The notes beneath the pieces were generated by a model. It did not search any database. It saw nothing but the letters and a program-made list of their open reading frames with translations, and had not been told where the DNA came from. DNA of 8,809 bases from an uncultured Veillonella sp. (lineage in GTDB: Bacteria > Bacillota > Negativicutes > Veillonellales > Veillonellaceae), in assembly GCA_902478055.1 (NCBI GenBank), contig CABSJL010000040.1:1-8809 (forward strand), given 5' to 3'. How positions within the stretch are numbered: the first letter of the stretch is position 1; every line of letters begins with the position of its first letter. The translations under genes were made by a program, and so were the position numbers. Positions 1-6,538 of the stretch are shown one piece after another.

Positions 1-1
1 C

Positions 2-271
2 GAAGAAGCAGTTGCTGAATTCGATCAAGAAGGCGTTAAAGTTAACCATTTACAATTGCGCTTGATTAAACCATTCCCAGCAAAACAATTACAACCATTC
101 ATGGATGCTGCGAAAAAAGTGGTTATCGTTGAACACAATGCAACAGGCCAATTGACTAACTTATTTAAAATCAACATGCATAAGAAATCTAAAATTTCCA
201 GCTGCTTGAAATACGATGGTAATCCATTCACAAAAAGTTATGTGAAAAATGCTATTAAGGAGGTCCTATAA
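2..271 (+). CDS. korA: 2-oxoacid:ferredoxin oxidoreductase alpha subunit, C-terminal part (5' truncated)
   Basis: This is the last 89 codons of a gene that begins before the window; the frame is open from base 2 to a TAA at 269-271. The visible part reads like domain II of the alpha subunit of pyruvate/2-oxoglutarate:ferredoxin oxidoreductases. An R-x-x-x-P-F-P segment is followed about 13 residues later by the family signature K-V-V-I-V-E-H-N-x-T-G-Q-L. In this family the alpha subunit binds CoA and shapes the 2-oxoacid site, while the beta subunit carries thiamine diphosphate. The next gene starts one base after this stop, and that gene's Shine-Dalgarno lies inside this coding end, so the two are translationally linked. 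The 2-oxoglutarate assignment (Kor) over pyruvate rests mainly on the short two-subunit arrangement and on the beta subunit's resemblance. The substrate cannot be settled from this fragment. Confidence 0.85.
   Translation, partial: EEAVAEFDQEGVKVNHLQLRLIKPFPAKQLQPFMDAAKKVVIVEHNATGQLTNLFKINMHKKSKISSCLKYDGNPFTKSYVKNAIKEVL
257..264 (+). promoter_or_regulatory. Shine-Dalgarno that fixes the korB start
   Basis: AAGGAGGT, a near-perfect anti-16S match, lies 8 bases before the ATG at 273. An in-frame ATG at 249 also exists, but it precedes this site and would add eight residues unlike the family's N-terminus, so 273 is the start. Confidence 0.85.
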
Positions 272-272
272 T

Positions 273-1145
273 ATGACAACAGCTAAAGATTACAGAAACG
301 ATATTCGTCCAAACTGGTGTCCTGGCTGTGGCCATTATGGGGTTCAAGCAGCAATTACTGATGCTGTAGCAGCAAGAAATATTCCACCAGAAAAATTAGC
401 AGTAATTTCCGGTATCGGTTGCTCTAGCCGTATCGGTGGTTATTTCTACGCATATGGTGCACATACAACTCATGGTCGTGCGCTTCCTTACGCACAAGGC
501 GTTAAACTTGCTAACCAAGACTTAGAAGTTATCGCTTGCTCCGGTGATGGTGATGCATTCGCTATTGGTATGGGTCACACTATCCATGCTTTCAAACGTA
601 ATGTAAACATGACATACATCGTTATGGATAACCATGTATATGGTTTGACTAAAGGTCAAGCATCCCCTCGTTCCGACATCGGTTTTGTTACAAAAACAAC
701 TCCTCGTGGGGCATTCGAATCTCCATTGTCCGTTTGTGAAACTGCAATTGCTGCAGGTGCTACATTCGTAGCCCAAGGTTACATGATTAACCGTGCAGAA
801 CTTGTTGATTTGATTCAACAAGCAATGGATCACGAAGGTTTCTCCTTCATTAACGTATTCAGCCCATGTGTTACTTATAATAAACACAACAGCTATGACT
901 GGTTCAAAGAACACCTAGTTGCATTGCCAGAAGGTTATGACCCAACAGATCGTGCAACAGCACTTAAAACTTTGGGTGAAACAGATGGTTTGGTTACAGG
1001 TCTTATTTATCAAGATACTACTAAACCTTCCTTCGAAAAAGCTATGGCTGCAGCAAATGGTGGTCCACATCCTCGCCCATTGACTGAAGATGTTGTAAAA
1101 CCAGATCAAGCGCTATTTGATAGCCTTTGCAATCAATTTAAATAA
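273..1145 (+). CDS. korB: 2-oxoacid:ferredoxin oxidoreductase beta subunit (2-oxoglutarate type likely)
   Basis: A 290-residue beta subunit that carries thiamine diphosphate and the iron-sulfur cluster. It catalyses reversible oxidative decarboxylation of a 2-oxoacid to acyl-CoA with ferredoxin as electron partner, in the cytoplasm. CPGCGH at residues 16-21, GCSS at 49-52 and a later Cys199 in FSPC supply four cysteines (16, 19, 50, 199). Their spacing matches the [4Fe-4S] ligands of the archaeal 2-oxoacid:ferredoxin oxidoreductase beta subunits. GDGDAFAIG at 91-99 and DNHVYGLTKGQ at 119-129 form the thiamine diphosphate/Mg motif. The length is normal for KorB. It follows the alpha gene with one intervening base and ends in a strong terminator, so this is the last gene of that operon. 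Codon choice is strongly biased (GGT, GCA, GTT), which suggests high expression. An oxidoreductase for pyruvate or another 2-oxoacid remains possible. Confidence 0.9.
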   Translation: MTTAKDYRNDIRPNWCPGCGHYGVQAAITDAVAARNIPPEKLAVISGIGCSSRIGGYFYAYGAHTTHGRALPYAQGVKLANQDLEVIACSGDGDAFAIGMGHTIHAFKRNVNMTYIVMDNHVYGLTKGQASPRSDIGFVTKTTPRGAFESPLSVCETAIAAGATFVAQGYMINRAELVDLIQQAMDHEGFSFINVFSPCVTYNKHNSYDWFKEHLVALPEGYDPTDRATALKTLGETDGLVTGLIYQDTTKPSFEKAMAAANGGPHPRPLTEDVVKPDQALFDSLCNQFK

Positions 1146-1159
1146 TCTTATTTAAATTG

Positions 1160-1173
1160 GATCATATATGATC
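1160..1173. repeat. perfect 14-bp palindrome between korB and its terminator
   Basis: GATCATATATGATC reads identically on both strands. It lies 14 bases after the korB stop and 4 bases before the terminator stem. It could be a protein-binding site, or a short stem that stabilises the mRNA 3' end. Nothing shows which, and AT-rich palindromes of this size do arise by chance. Confidence 0.5.
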
Positions 1174-1177
1174 TGTA

Positions 1178-1214
1178 CCCCTCTTTACTGGATGTCCAGT
1201 AAAGAGGGGTTTTT
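1178..1214 (+). terminator. strong intrinsic terminator after korAB
   Basis: The arms CCCCTCTTTACTGGA (1178-1192) and TCCAGTAAAGAGGGG (1195-1209) are perfect reverse complements, with TG between them. In RNA the innermost pair or two would open to give a loop of 4 to 6 bases. TTTTT follows directly at 1210-1214. A 13-15 bp uninterrupted stem plus a T-run is the classic Rho-independent form. The stem is symmetric, but an A-rich stretch on the upstream side is lacking, so it acts mainly for the + strand. Confidence 0.93.
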
Positions 1215-1235
1215 GCTTTATACGATTATGAATAG

Positions 1236-1309
1236 TAGTATTCCCTTATAGTGCAATGGAGAGTATTATTACCTTAAAGTGTTATAAATAGTATTATTAC
1301 TTTACGCAG
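1236..1309 (+). repeat. three imperfect direct repeats in the intergenic region
   Basis: Related units start at about 1236, 1261 and 1289, spaced 25 and 28 bases apart. Units 2 and 3 share AGTATTATTAC exactly (1262-1272 and 1290-1300), followed by C-CTTA or TTTA. Unit 1 has AGTATTCCCTTA followed by TAGTG, echoing CCTTAAAGTG in unit 2. They lie just upstream of a TATAAT box, where regulator-binding repeats are often found, but the DNA here is very AT-rich and the copies are short. Confidence 0.35.
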
Positions 1310-1310
1310 G

Positions 1311-1339
1311 TTTTCTTAATTGATATACTAATTTATAAT
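1311..1339 (+). promoter_or_regulatory. candidate sigma-A promoter for the DUF3137-like/lemA pair
   Basis: A perfect -10 box TATAAT lies at 1334-1339, with a poor -35 (TTTTCT, 1311-1316) at 17-bp spacing. A second TATAAT at 1350-1355 and a TTGAAA at 1367-1372 are alternatives. A promoter is required somewhere in 1215-1466, because the preceding operon ends in a strong terminator and the next gene starts at 1467. Apart from this and the short repeats, the 252 bases 1215-1466 hold no convincing gene or RNA. Confidence 0.35.
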
Positions 1340-1466
1340 TTAGGATATTTATAATTAAGTAAAAATTTGAAAGCTTATAAGTATAAGAGGCTGTTATTTC
1401 AGAATATGAGGCATAATGGAAACGTATAGATGTATTACTTACTATGCGATTCATTAAGGAGAGGGA

Positions 1467-3317
1467 ATGAGTAACGTGTCGAATGAATATAATGAAGCAT
1501 TACTAGAGCCGCTTAAGTATTATCGGGAAGAGTTAAAGGATGCCTTTCAGCAAGTCACCGAGGAGTACTTTCAAGATTTAGTCGATCAATCCAAGGTAGA
1601 TATAGATACCAATAAAGTATTGATAGATAAATATACCTCTGTATCGGAGAATCGAGATCAATCGAATACATCATATAAACGATTTGGACTTATTAAGAAG
1701 ATTGATATTGTTATCGGTATAGGGGCCATTATTTATGGTATTTATCAGTTTTCACAAAATCATGTAGATATTGTATCTATCATTATTTGTATTGCAGTTC
1801 TAGTTCTATGTGTAGGTTTATATCTGTACTGGATTAAGCCCAATAGTAAGAGCCTTGAGGAAAAGCTTAAAGACCTAGATGCGACCTTAGCTCAAATGCG
1901 TCAAGAAGGCTATGAGATGATGGCGCCTTTGAATAATCTCTTTCATAGTGAAATGACTATGGAACTCATAAAAAAGGCGATTCCTTTTATTCATATGGAT
2001 TCTAACTTTAATATTGAACGATATGAACAGCTCGTTAAAGACTATGGATTCTTGGAAAAAGGTGATGTGAATCATTCCACATTGGATATTGCGTCTGGCG
2101 ATATCTTAGGCAATCCCTTTGTGTTTCTTAAGCGCATAATCCACTGGATGGACGACTATACCTATGAAGGAACATTAGATGTTACCTATACAGAGGAGTA
2201 TGTAGATTCTAATGGGAATTTGAAGACTAGAGATGTTAACGAAACACTACGTGCAGTCATAAGACAACCTGGTCCGTATTATGCAAATAGAGTATCTTTA
2301 GTGTATGGTAATCATGCGGCACCTAATTTAACATTCCATAGAAAACCACCGGAAAAAGGATTCTTTAATTTCGGTGGTGCTAAGAGTCGATTAGCTAAAG
2401 GAATAGCTAGTCTTAGAAAGAAGAGTCAGGACTCATTGGAGGCGGGTAGTAATTTTCAGGCCTTAGCCAATGAAGAGTTCGATGCACAATTTAATGCATT
2501 AGATCGCAACAATGAGGTTGAGTTCCGCGTACTATTTACGCCATTAGCACAAAACAACTACAAGGATATCTTTGAAAACTCCCCATATGGAGATGACTTT
2601 GTGTTTAACAAAGAGTGCAAAATTAACGAGATTAAAGCTGACAATTCTCAAAATTGGGACTTTGATACATCACCATCTCAGTATTATGATTTTTCATTTG
2701 AAAAGATTAAAGAGAAGTTCATTAATTACAACTGCAGTTACTTTGATCACATGTATTTCTCATTCCTACCAATTTTAGCAATTCCTGTGTATCAACAGAT
2801 GGCATCTAATGATTATATTTATGGTAAATCTTATGCTTTCAAATATAATGATTACATTACAGAAATGCTGGCGAATAAAATGGGACTCAATTTATTTGTT
2901 CCCCCTAATGCGTCGGAGCGTAATAATGTAAAAACAATCCTTAAGACTAGTCACCATAAAAATGAAGGTGACTCGGAAGTGATTAAGGTAGATGCCTATT
3001 CGTATAGAGCGATTGAACACATAGATGAAGTACCTGTACGAGCGGGTAATGGTAGGACCTATTATGTGCCAGTCCGCTGGGATGAGTATGTTCCTGTAAC
3101 AAAACAAGAATTTATAGAGGTGACCGATATACCATCTGCAGGAGATGATTTCAACCATATTAAAGGTTTAGATCATTATCAAAAATCTGAAGATAATAGG
3201 GATAGATCCTTTGCGTATGATCACTTTATGGCAGGTAAACTATATCGACAAAATCAGTCTCTCGACGATTTATTAAATACTATTTACAAAGAATTTGGAG
3301 GTACCCAAAATGGCTAA
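1467..3317 (+). CDS. membrane protein of unknown function, DUF3137-like middle segment, partner of LemA
   Basis: 616 residues; no function is recognised. The N-terminus (1-75) is charged and probably helical. Two hydrophobic segments at about 80-96 and 101-123 form a short membrane hairpin, followed by a charged, coiled-coil-prone stretch (126-150). The rest is soluble and contains no catalytic motif that I know. Residues about 334-362 (E-E-F-D-x-x-F-x-A, then a charged gap, then V-E-F-R-V-L-F-T-P) resemble the pattern in DUF3137 proteins, D-x-x-F-E-x-x-F, then E-A-R-x-x-L-T-P. Those proteins also have an N-terminal two-helix membrane anchor and often neighbour lemA. The match was judged by eye and is tentative. 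AAGGAG at 1456-1461 sits 5 bases before the ATG. The 3' end overlaps the lemA-like gene by 8 bases, implying coupled translation and a shared job at the membrane. Isoleucine ATA and AGT codons are commoner than in korB, which fits modest expression. Confidence 0.8.
   Translation: MSNVSNEYNEALLEPLKYYREELKDAFQQVTEEYFQDLVDQSKVDIDTNKVLIDKYTSVSENRDQSNTSYKRFGLIKKIDIVIGIGAIIYGIYQFSQNHVDIVSIIICIAVLVLCVGLYLYWIKPNSKSLEEKLKDLDATLAQMRQEGYEMMAPLNNLFHSEMTMELIKKAIPFIHMDSNFNIERYEQLVKDYGFLEKGDVNHSTLDIASGDILGNPFVFLKRIIHWMDDYTYEGTLDVTYTEEYVDSNGNLKTRDVNETLRAVIRQPGPYYANRVSLVYGNHAAPNLTFHRKPPEKGFFNFGGAKSRLAKGIASLRKKSQDSLEAGSNFQALANEEFDAQFNALDRNNEVEFRVLFTPLAQNNYKDIFENSPYGDDFVFNKECKINEIKADNSQNWDFDTSPSQYYDFSFEKIKEKFINYNCSYFDHMYFSFLPILAIPVYQQMASNDYIYGKSYAFKYNDYITEMLANKMGLNLFVPPNASERNNVKTILKTSHHKNEGDSEVIKVDAYSYRAIEHIDEVPVRAGNGRTYYVPVRWDEYVPVTKQEFIEVTDIPSAGDDFNHIKGLDHYQKSEDNRDRSFAYDHFMAGKLYRQNQSLDDLLNTIYKEFGGTQNG
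3297..3302 (+). promoter_or_regulatory. Shine-Dalgarno inside the upstream gene that sets the lemA start
   Basis: GGAGGT lies within the last codons of the 616-residue protein gene, 7 bases before the ATG at 3310. The in-frame TTG at 3295 overlaps this site and cannot use it, so 3310 is preferred. Ribosomes ending at 3317 would reinitiate locally. Confidence 0.8.
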
Positions 3318-4029
3318 CCAACTCGACGAAATGAATCCGGAAATTATGTCTGAAGGCAGAGATGTGCATGTTATCGCTAAGGTAATCCCTGTTGAAACTA
3401 GTGGCTTTGAAAAACTTCTTCCAACGATCCTTATGGCAGTTGGTGTTATCGGTATCGTTTTAGGCATAGTTATAGACAAGTATCTAGTATCTATTATTGG
3501 TGCCATTGTATTGATTTATCCATGGTGGCGATTAAAACAAATTAGCTCAGAGTTTAATATGATGGAACAAAGAATTCAAAATGCTGCATCCGAAATTGAT
3601 AACTATATGGAGCAACGTGTTGTGATTCTTTCTAATGCGGCTAAACTTGTGGAAAAATCTATTGAAGTTGATAAGGATATCCTTGTAGACATTGCTAAGT
3701 ATAGAAGTGGTAATTTTTCTGAAGCATCAAGAAGTGATGTGAATGCACAACTTAACAAGGCTACAAGAGCCCTCAACGTAGCTATAGAAAATTATCCAGA
3801 ATTACAAAGCCAAGATACAATTCGTGATGCAATGCAACAAAATTCTTACTTACAAAAAGAAATTACTGCAGCTAGAACGTTGTATAATGATGCTGTAAAT
3901 ACTTGGAATAGAGAAATCTTTGAATTCCCATTTAAAAAGATTGTAGCGGCCAAAGAAGGTAGAACTACAAGAATTCCATTTATTGCTGATCAAGAAACTA
4001 AAGAAAAAGCTAAGGGCGTTTTCTTTTAA
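3310..4029 (+). CDS. LemA-family membrane protein
   Basis: 239 residues. After a polar N-terminus (1-33) come two hydrophobic segments, about 36-55 and 59-72, the second ending in the aromatic P-W-W-R. A long helical domain follows, with the LemA pattern: a stretch ending F-N-M-M-E-Q-R-I-Q-N-A-A-S-E-I-D (about 82-97), then Y-M-E-Q-R, a Leu/Val-rich helix, and D-I-A-K-Y-R. Canonical LemA reads Y-N-x-L-V-x-x-R-x-x-V-x-x-A-W-S-x-I-D-V-x-L-x-R-R, so the fold is recognisable but several signature residues are replaced (no A-W, no P-N-L). Usual LemA proteins are about 185-200 residues with one N-terminal helix; the extra segment and polar leader here are unusual. The cellular role of LemA is not settled. 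The start overlaps the preceding gene by 8 bases. There is no terminator before the MATE gene 72 bases on, so readthrough into it is likely. Confidence 0.8.
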   Translation: MANQLDEMNPEIMSEGRDVHVIAKVIPVETSGFEKLLPTILMAVGVIGIVLGIVIDKYLVSIIGAIVLIYPWWRLKQISSEFNMMEQRIQNAASEIDNYMEQRVVILSNAAKLVEKSIEVDKDILVDIAKYRSGNFSEASRSDVNAQLNKATRALNVAIENYPELQSQDTIRDAMQQNSYLQKEITAARTLYNDAVNTWNREIFEFPFKKIVAAKEGRTTRIPFIADQETKEKAKGVFF

Positions 4030-4043
4030 GGGATAGGCAATTG

Positions 4044-4103
4044 GACGTTAGTATATGAAGGGCATACTATAAAATCTGACATTAGTATATAAGGGGATAC
4101 TAT
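4044..4103 (+). repeat. tandem repeat of two hairpins; the second holds the MATE ribosome-binding site
   Basis: Two units, 4044-4070 and 4078-4103, agree in 24 of 27 aligned columns (one indel, two substitutions). Each is a small inverted repeat: TAGTAT (4049-4054) with ATACTA (4064-4069), and TAGTAT (4083-4088) with ATACTA (4097-4102). The loops are purine-rich, ATGAAGGGC and ATAAGGGG. In unit 2 the loop contains the Shine-Dalgarno AAGGGG (4091-4096), and the right arm runs into the ATG at 4102. Folding would place the ribosome site in a loop and pair the bases just before and within the start codon. The DNA shows the repeats; a regulatory role is inference. Duplication of a leader segment is an alternative explanation. 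Confidence 0.65.
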
Positions 4104-5448
4104 GAAGTCTTATGAAAAAGGGATTAGCTTGTCCATCTGGACATTGAGCTGGCCTATATTTATTGAAGTATTCCTACAGCTGTTAGTAGGTAATATAGAC
4201 CAAGTGATGATGAGTCACTACTCGCCTGAAGCAGTAGCAGCAGTAGCTAATGCCAATCAAATTTTAAATATCTTCATTATGCTCATCATTGTAATGAGCA
4301 CAGCTACGACGATTCTGATTGCTCAATATTTAGGAGCTCGGAATCAGTCGAAGCTATCAGAGGTGTGTACGGTCAGCTTGGTGCTGAACTTTTTCTTCTC
4401 ATCGATAGCGGCCGTATTCTTTATTACTTGTCACAAATGGATTTTTACATGGCTTGGTATTCCACCAGAAACGATGAGCGATACGTCGATATATACGACC
4501 ATTGTGGCCGCAGGATTACCGATTCAGGCTATGTATTATGCGCTGGTTGCCGTATTTAGAGGCCATTCATTAACGCGTGTTACTATGTATATCGCGTTAG
4601 TTATGAATGTTATCCATATCACAACTAACTATGTATTAATATTTGGTCATGGTCCCATACCAAGCCTTGGTGTACTAGGGGTATCAATTTCTACCTGGTT
4701 GTCTAAGGTGGTTGGCCTCCTGATTATCGGTTATACATTTAAGAAGTTGCTTACATTAGAGGTAAGCTTTAGATTCTTAAAACCATTCCCATGGCATACG
4801 GTTAAGTCCTTGCTGAACATCAGTGTTCCTTCCGGTGGCGAAACCTTAAGCTATCAGCTATCTCAGACAACGATTATGAAAATGGTCAATATCTTGGGAC
4901 TGGCTGTTATTAATACTAAGGTGTATGTTTCGGTTATAGCCATGCTTTGCTATGTATATACCATAGCATTAGCAAATGCATCTCAAGTTATTGTGGGTTA
5001 CCTGATGGGGGCTAAACGACAAGCTGAGGTGACAAATCGCGTATGGCATTCTATGTTGTTAGCCATTGCCATTAGTGTAGGACTGGCTACGTTCTTTTAT
5101 ATTACCAGTGATATTGTTTTATCTATATTCACTACGGATCCAGAAATCCTATCGTTAGCACATAATGTATTACTGATTGAGATTTTTCTTGAGTTAGGTC
5201 GTGCCGTTAATATTGTTATGGTTGGCTGCTTACAAGCAGCAGGGGATATTAGAACACCGATGCTCGTAGGCATTTTTGGCATGTGGTTATGTGCTGTACC
5301 ATTGTCCTATCTATTTGGAATTTACTGGGAATGGGGGCTCGTAGGCATTTGGATTGCCATGGCGGTAGATGAAATTTTACGAGGTTTATTATTTGTATAT
5401 CGATGGTATAGTGGGAAGTGGAAAAATAGACGCCTCATAGAGGCATAG
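4102..5448 (+). CDS. MATE-family multidrug/toxin efflux transporter
   Basis: 448 residues, almost entirely hydrophobic, with about twelve membrane segments in two halves, the usual length for the MATE (NorM/DinF-like) family. Family signs are the opening W-P-I-F-I-E-V-F-L-Q-L, then G-N-I-D-Q-V-M-M-S-H near residue 30-39, and A-Q-Y-L-G-A-R-N in the loop after helix 2. The second half mirrors these with P-S-G-G-E-T-L-S-Y-Q-L-S-Q and V-G-Y-L-M-G-A-K-R. It should sit in the cytoplasmic membrane and export organic cations or other toxic compounds in exchange for Na+ or H+; the substrate cannot be read from the sequence. The start is ATG with AAGGGG 5 bases upstream, inside a repeated hairpin. It may share a transcript with the lemA-like gene. 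A vitamin- or cobamide-related role because of arsAB downstream would be speculation. Confidence 0.9.
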   Translation: MKSYEKGISLSIWTLSWPIFIEVFLQLLVGNIDQVMMSHYSPEAVAAVANANQILNIFIMLIIVMSTATTILIAQYLGARNQSKLSEVCTVSLVLNFFFSSIAAVFFITCHKWIFTWLGIPPETMSDTSIYTTIVAAGLPIQAMYYALVAVFRGHSLTRVTMYIALVMNVIHITTNYVLIFGHGPIPSLGVLGVSISTWLSKVVGLLIIGYTFKKLLTLEVSFRFLKPFPWHTVKSLLNISVPSGGETLSYQLSQTTIMKMVNILGLAVINTKVYVSVIAMLCYVYTIALANASQVIVGYLMGAKRQAEVTNRVWHSMLLAIAISVGLATFFYITSDIVLSIFTTDPEILSLAHNVLLIEIFLELGRAVNIVMVGCLQAAGDIRTPMLVGIFGMWLCAVPLSYLFGIYWEWGLVGIWIAMAVDEILRGLLFVYRWYSGKWKNRRLIEA

Positions 5449-5497
5449 TCTTATATTTACACGATTTCAATATACTTTTAGTCGTTTGTAGATATAG

Positions 5498-5533
5498 TTA
5501 GCCTTACATTAGAGAGTGTAAGGCTAATTATTT
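5498..5533 (+). terminator. hairpin between MATE gene and tyrA: probable terminator, or tyrA leader stem
   Basis: TTAGCCTTACA (5498-5508) and TGTAAGGCTAA (5517-5527) pair over 11 bp without mismatch around an 8-base loop. A weak T-rich tail, TTATTT, follows at 5528-5533. This could end the MATE transcript. However, only 22 bases separate the stem from the tyrA ATG, so any tyrA promoter must lie upstream (a weak candidate is TTTCAA 5465-5470 with TAGATA 5489-5494). The stem would then fall at the 5' end of the tyrA mRNA. No T-box features were seen. Confidence 0.6.
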
Positions 5534-5549
5534 GTGAAAGTAGGTTTAT

Positions 5550-6437
5550 ATGAGTAAGACAGTAGGCATTATTGGCTTAGGTCTATTAGGTGGTTCGTTG
5601 GCGAAGGCTTTAAAGGCCTATACCGATTATGAGGTAGTAGGCTATGCGCGTCGCCAAGAGGTTTGTGATGCGGCCATTCAAGATGGTGTGGTAAAAGCTG
5701 CCTGGACGGAGGTAGAACCATTGATTGAAAATTCAGATATTGTCGTATTTTCACTACCTCCAGATACAAATGCAAGATTATTTACAGAAACTGCACATCT
5801 CTTTAAACCAGGACAAGTGGTGACAGATGTGTCTAGTGCAAAGGAAAACTTTGTACGAGCTGTATACAGTTCCATTCCTAAAGGTACCATTTTTGTGTCT
5901 GTTCACCCTATGGCCGGCTCTGAAAAGGGCGGTTATGAAGTGTCTCATAAAAACCTATTTAAAGGGATGGGCTGGATTGTCCTTGAGGATAAAGCCTCTG
6001 ATGTATATAGTGAAGAGGTTGCTCAAGAGTTAGCTGAAATGGGTCGTGCTGTAGGATCCCGTATTGAATTTGTAGATATCTATGCTCACGATGCATATTT
6101 AGCTATGGTCAGCCATATGCCACATTTGTTGGCATCCATTTTAACGCAAGTTTCCGGTGGCGATGAGTTAGGCGAGTTGCGCATGAAATTGTCGGCCGGT
6201 GGCTTCCGTGATTGCACGCGTGTTGCCGGTGGTTTGCCATCTATGTGGCGTGAAATCATTTATGGTAATAGACACAATGTAATTGAAGGTCTTTCACAAA
6301 TCGAATCCGAAATCAAACGGGTAAAAGAGATACTTTCACAAGAAGATGAAGGTCAAGCTTTAGAATCCTATCTTGAACGAGGAAGAGAAATCCGCGGTAA
6401 ATTACCATATTTAACAGGACAAATAAAGAATAGCTAA
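5550..6437 (+). CDS. tyrA: prephenate dehydrogenase (tyrosine biosynthesis)
   Basis: 295 residues. It oxidatively decarboxylates prephenate to 4-hydroxyphenylpyruvate with NAD(P)+, the committed step to tyrosine, in the cytoplasm. An N-terminal Rossmann motif G-L-G-L-L-G-G-S is at residues 9-16. The C-terminal helical domain carries the family marks H-P-M-A-G (119-123) with S-E-K-G-G-Y after it, S-H-M-P-H (188-192) and F-R-D-C-T-R-V-A-G-G (219-228), then L-P-S-M-W. The protein stops after the dehydrogenase domain. It lacks the C-terminal ACT regulatory domain of the Bacillus type (about 370 residues), so feedback by tyrosine through ACT is not expected. It is not fused to chorismate mutase. 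The ribosome site before ATG 5550 is weak (AGTAGG, 5 bases away). No other aromatic-pathway gene is in the window; arsA follows after 190 bases. Confidence 0.93.
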   Translation: MSKTVGIIGLGLLGGSLAKALKAYTDYEVVGYARRQEVCDAAIQDGVVKAAWTEVEPLIENSDIVVFSLPPDTNARLFTETAHLFKPGQVVTDVSSAKENFVRAVYSSIPKGTIFVSVHPMAGSEKGGYEVSHKNLFKGMGWIVLEDKASDVYSEEVAQELAEMGRAVGSRIEFVDIYAHDAYLAMVSHMPHLLASILTQVSGGDELGELRMKLSAGGFRDCTRVAGGLPSMWREIIYGNRHNVIEGLSQIESEIKRVKEILSQEDEGQALESYLERGREIRGKLPYLTGQIKNS

Positions 6438-6457
6438 TGATAAATAATTATTAGCTA
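6431..6457 (+). terminator. weak AT-rich stem across the tyrA stop codon
   Basis: TAGCTAAT (6431-6438) pairs with ATTAGCTA (6450-6457) over 8 bp around an 11-base loop, overlapping the tyrA TAA at 6435-6437. No T-run follows, so it is a poor intrinsic terminator; it may only protect the mRNA end. Readthrough from tyrA into arsA remains possible. Confidence 0.3.
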
Positions 6458-6471
6458 AGGCTATACATTGG

Positions 6472-6492
6472 TTAGCACTCATAGAGTACTAA
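6472..6492. promoter_or_regulatory. CIRCE-like inverted repeat with shortened spacer
   Basis: TTAGCACTC (6472-6480) and GAGTACTAA (6484-6492) are 9-base arms separated by ATA. The HrcA heat-shock operator CIRCE is TTAGCACTC, nine bases, then GAGTGCTAA. Here the left arm is identical and the right arm differs by one base, but the spacer is 3 rather than 9. Known HrcA sites keep the 9-base spacing, so binding is uncertain. It lies 70 bases before a TATAAT box upstream of arsA. The element could be a decayed operator, a site for another repressor, or a chance dyad. Confidence 0.45.
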
Positions 6493-6493
6493 T

Positions 6494-6514
6494 AATGAAT
6501 AATTAACATTCATT
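6494..6514. repeat. short inverted repeat next to the CIRCE-like dyad
   Basis: AATGAAT (6494-6500) and ATTCATT (6508-6514) are perfect 7-base arms around AATTAAC. It starts one base after the CIRCE-like element, so two dyads stand side by side upstream of arsA. Low GC makes chance occurrence plausible. Confidence 0.3.
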
Positions 6515-6538
6515 TGAGCTTGATGTATATTTATGTAG

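Noticed and set aside
522..914. 130-codon open frame on the - strand inside korB, cysteine-rich translation
   Set aside because: It lies fully inside a well-supported gene with strongly biased codons, which leaves long open antisense frames. Its cysteines and threonines come from reading common GCA, ACA and GGT codons backwards. No ribosome site or family resemblance.
1406..1429. Seven-codon ORF before the 616-residue gene
   Set aside because: No ribosome site and no repeat of key amino acids that would suggest an attenuator.
1467..4029. Recently acquired island comprising the DUF3137-like and lemA-like genes
   Set aside because: Codon use is less biased than in korB, but no integrase, tRNA, terminal repeat or sharp composition change flanks the pair. 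Lower expression explains the difference.
4055..4072. Five-codon ORF (M-K-G-I-L) in the first MATE leader repeat, as a possible leader peptide
   Set aside because: No Shine-Dalgarno precedes it, and its ATG arises from the repeat unit itself. The second unit has ATA at this position. Too short to support.
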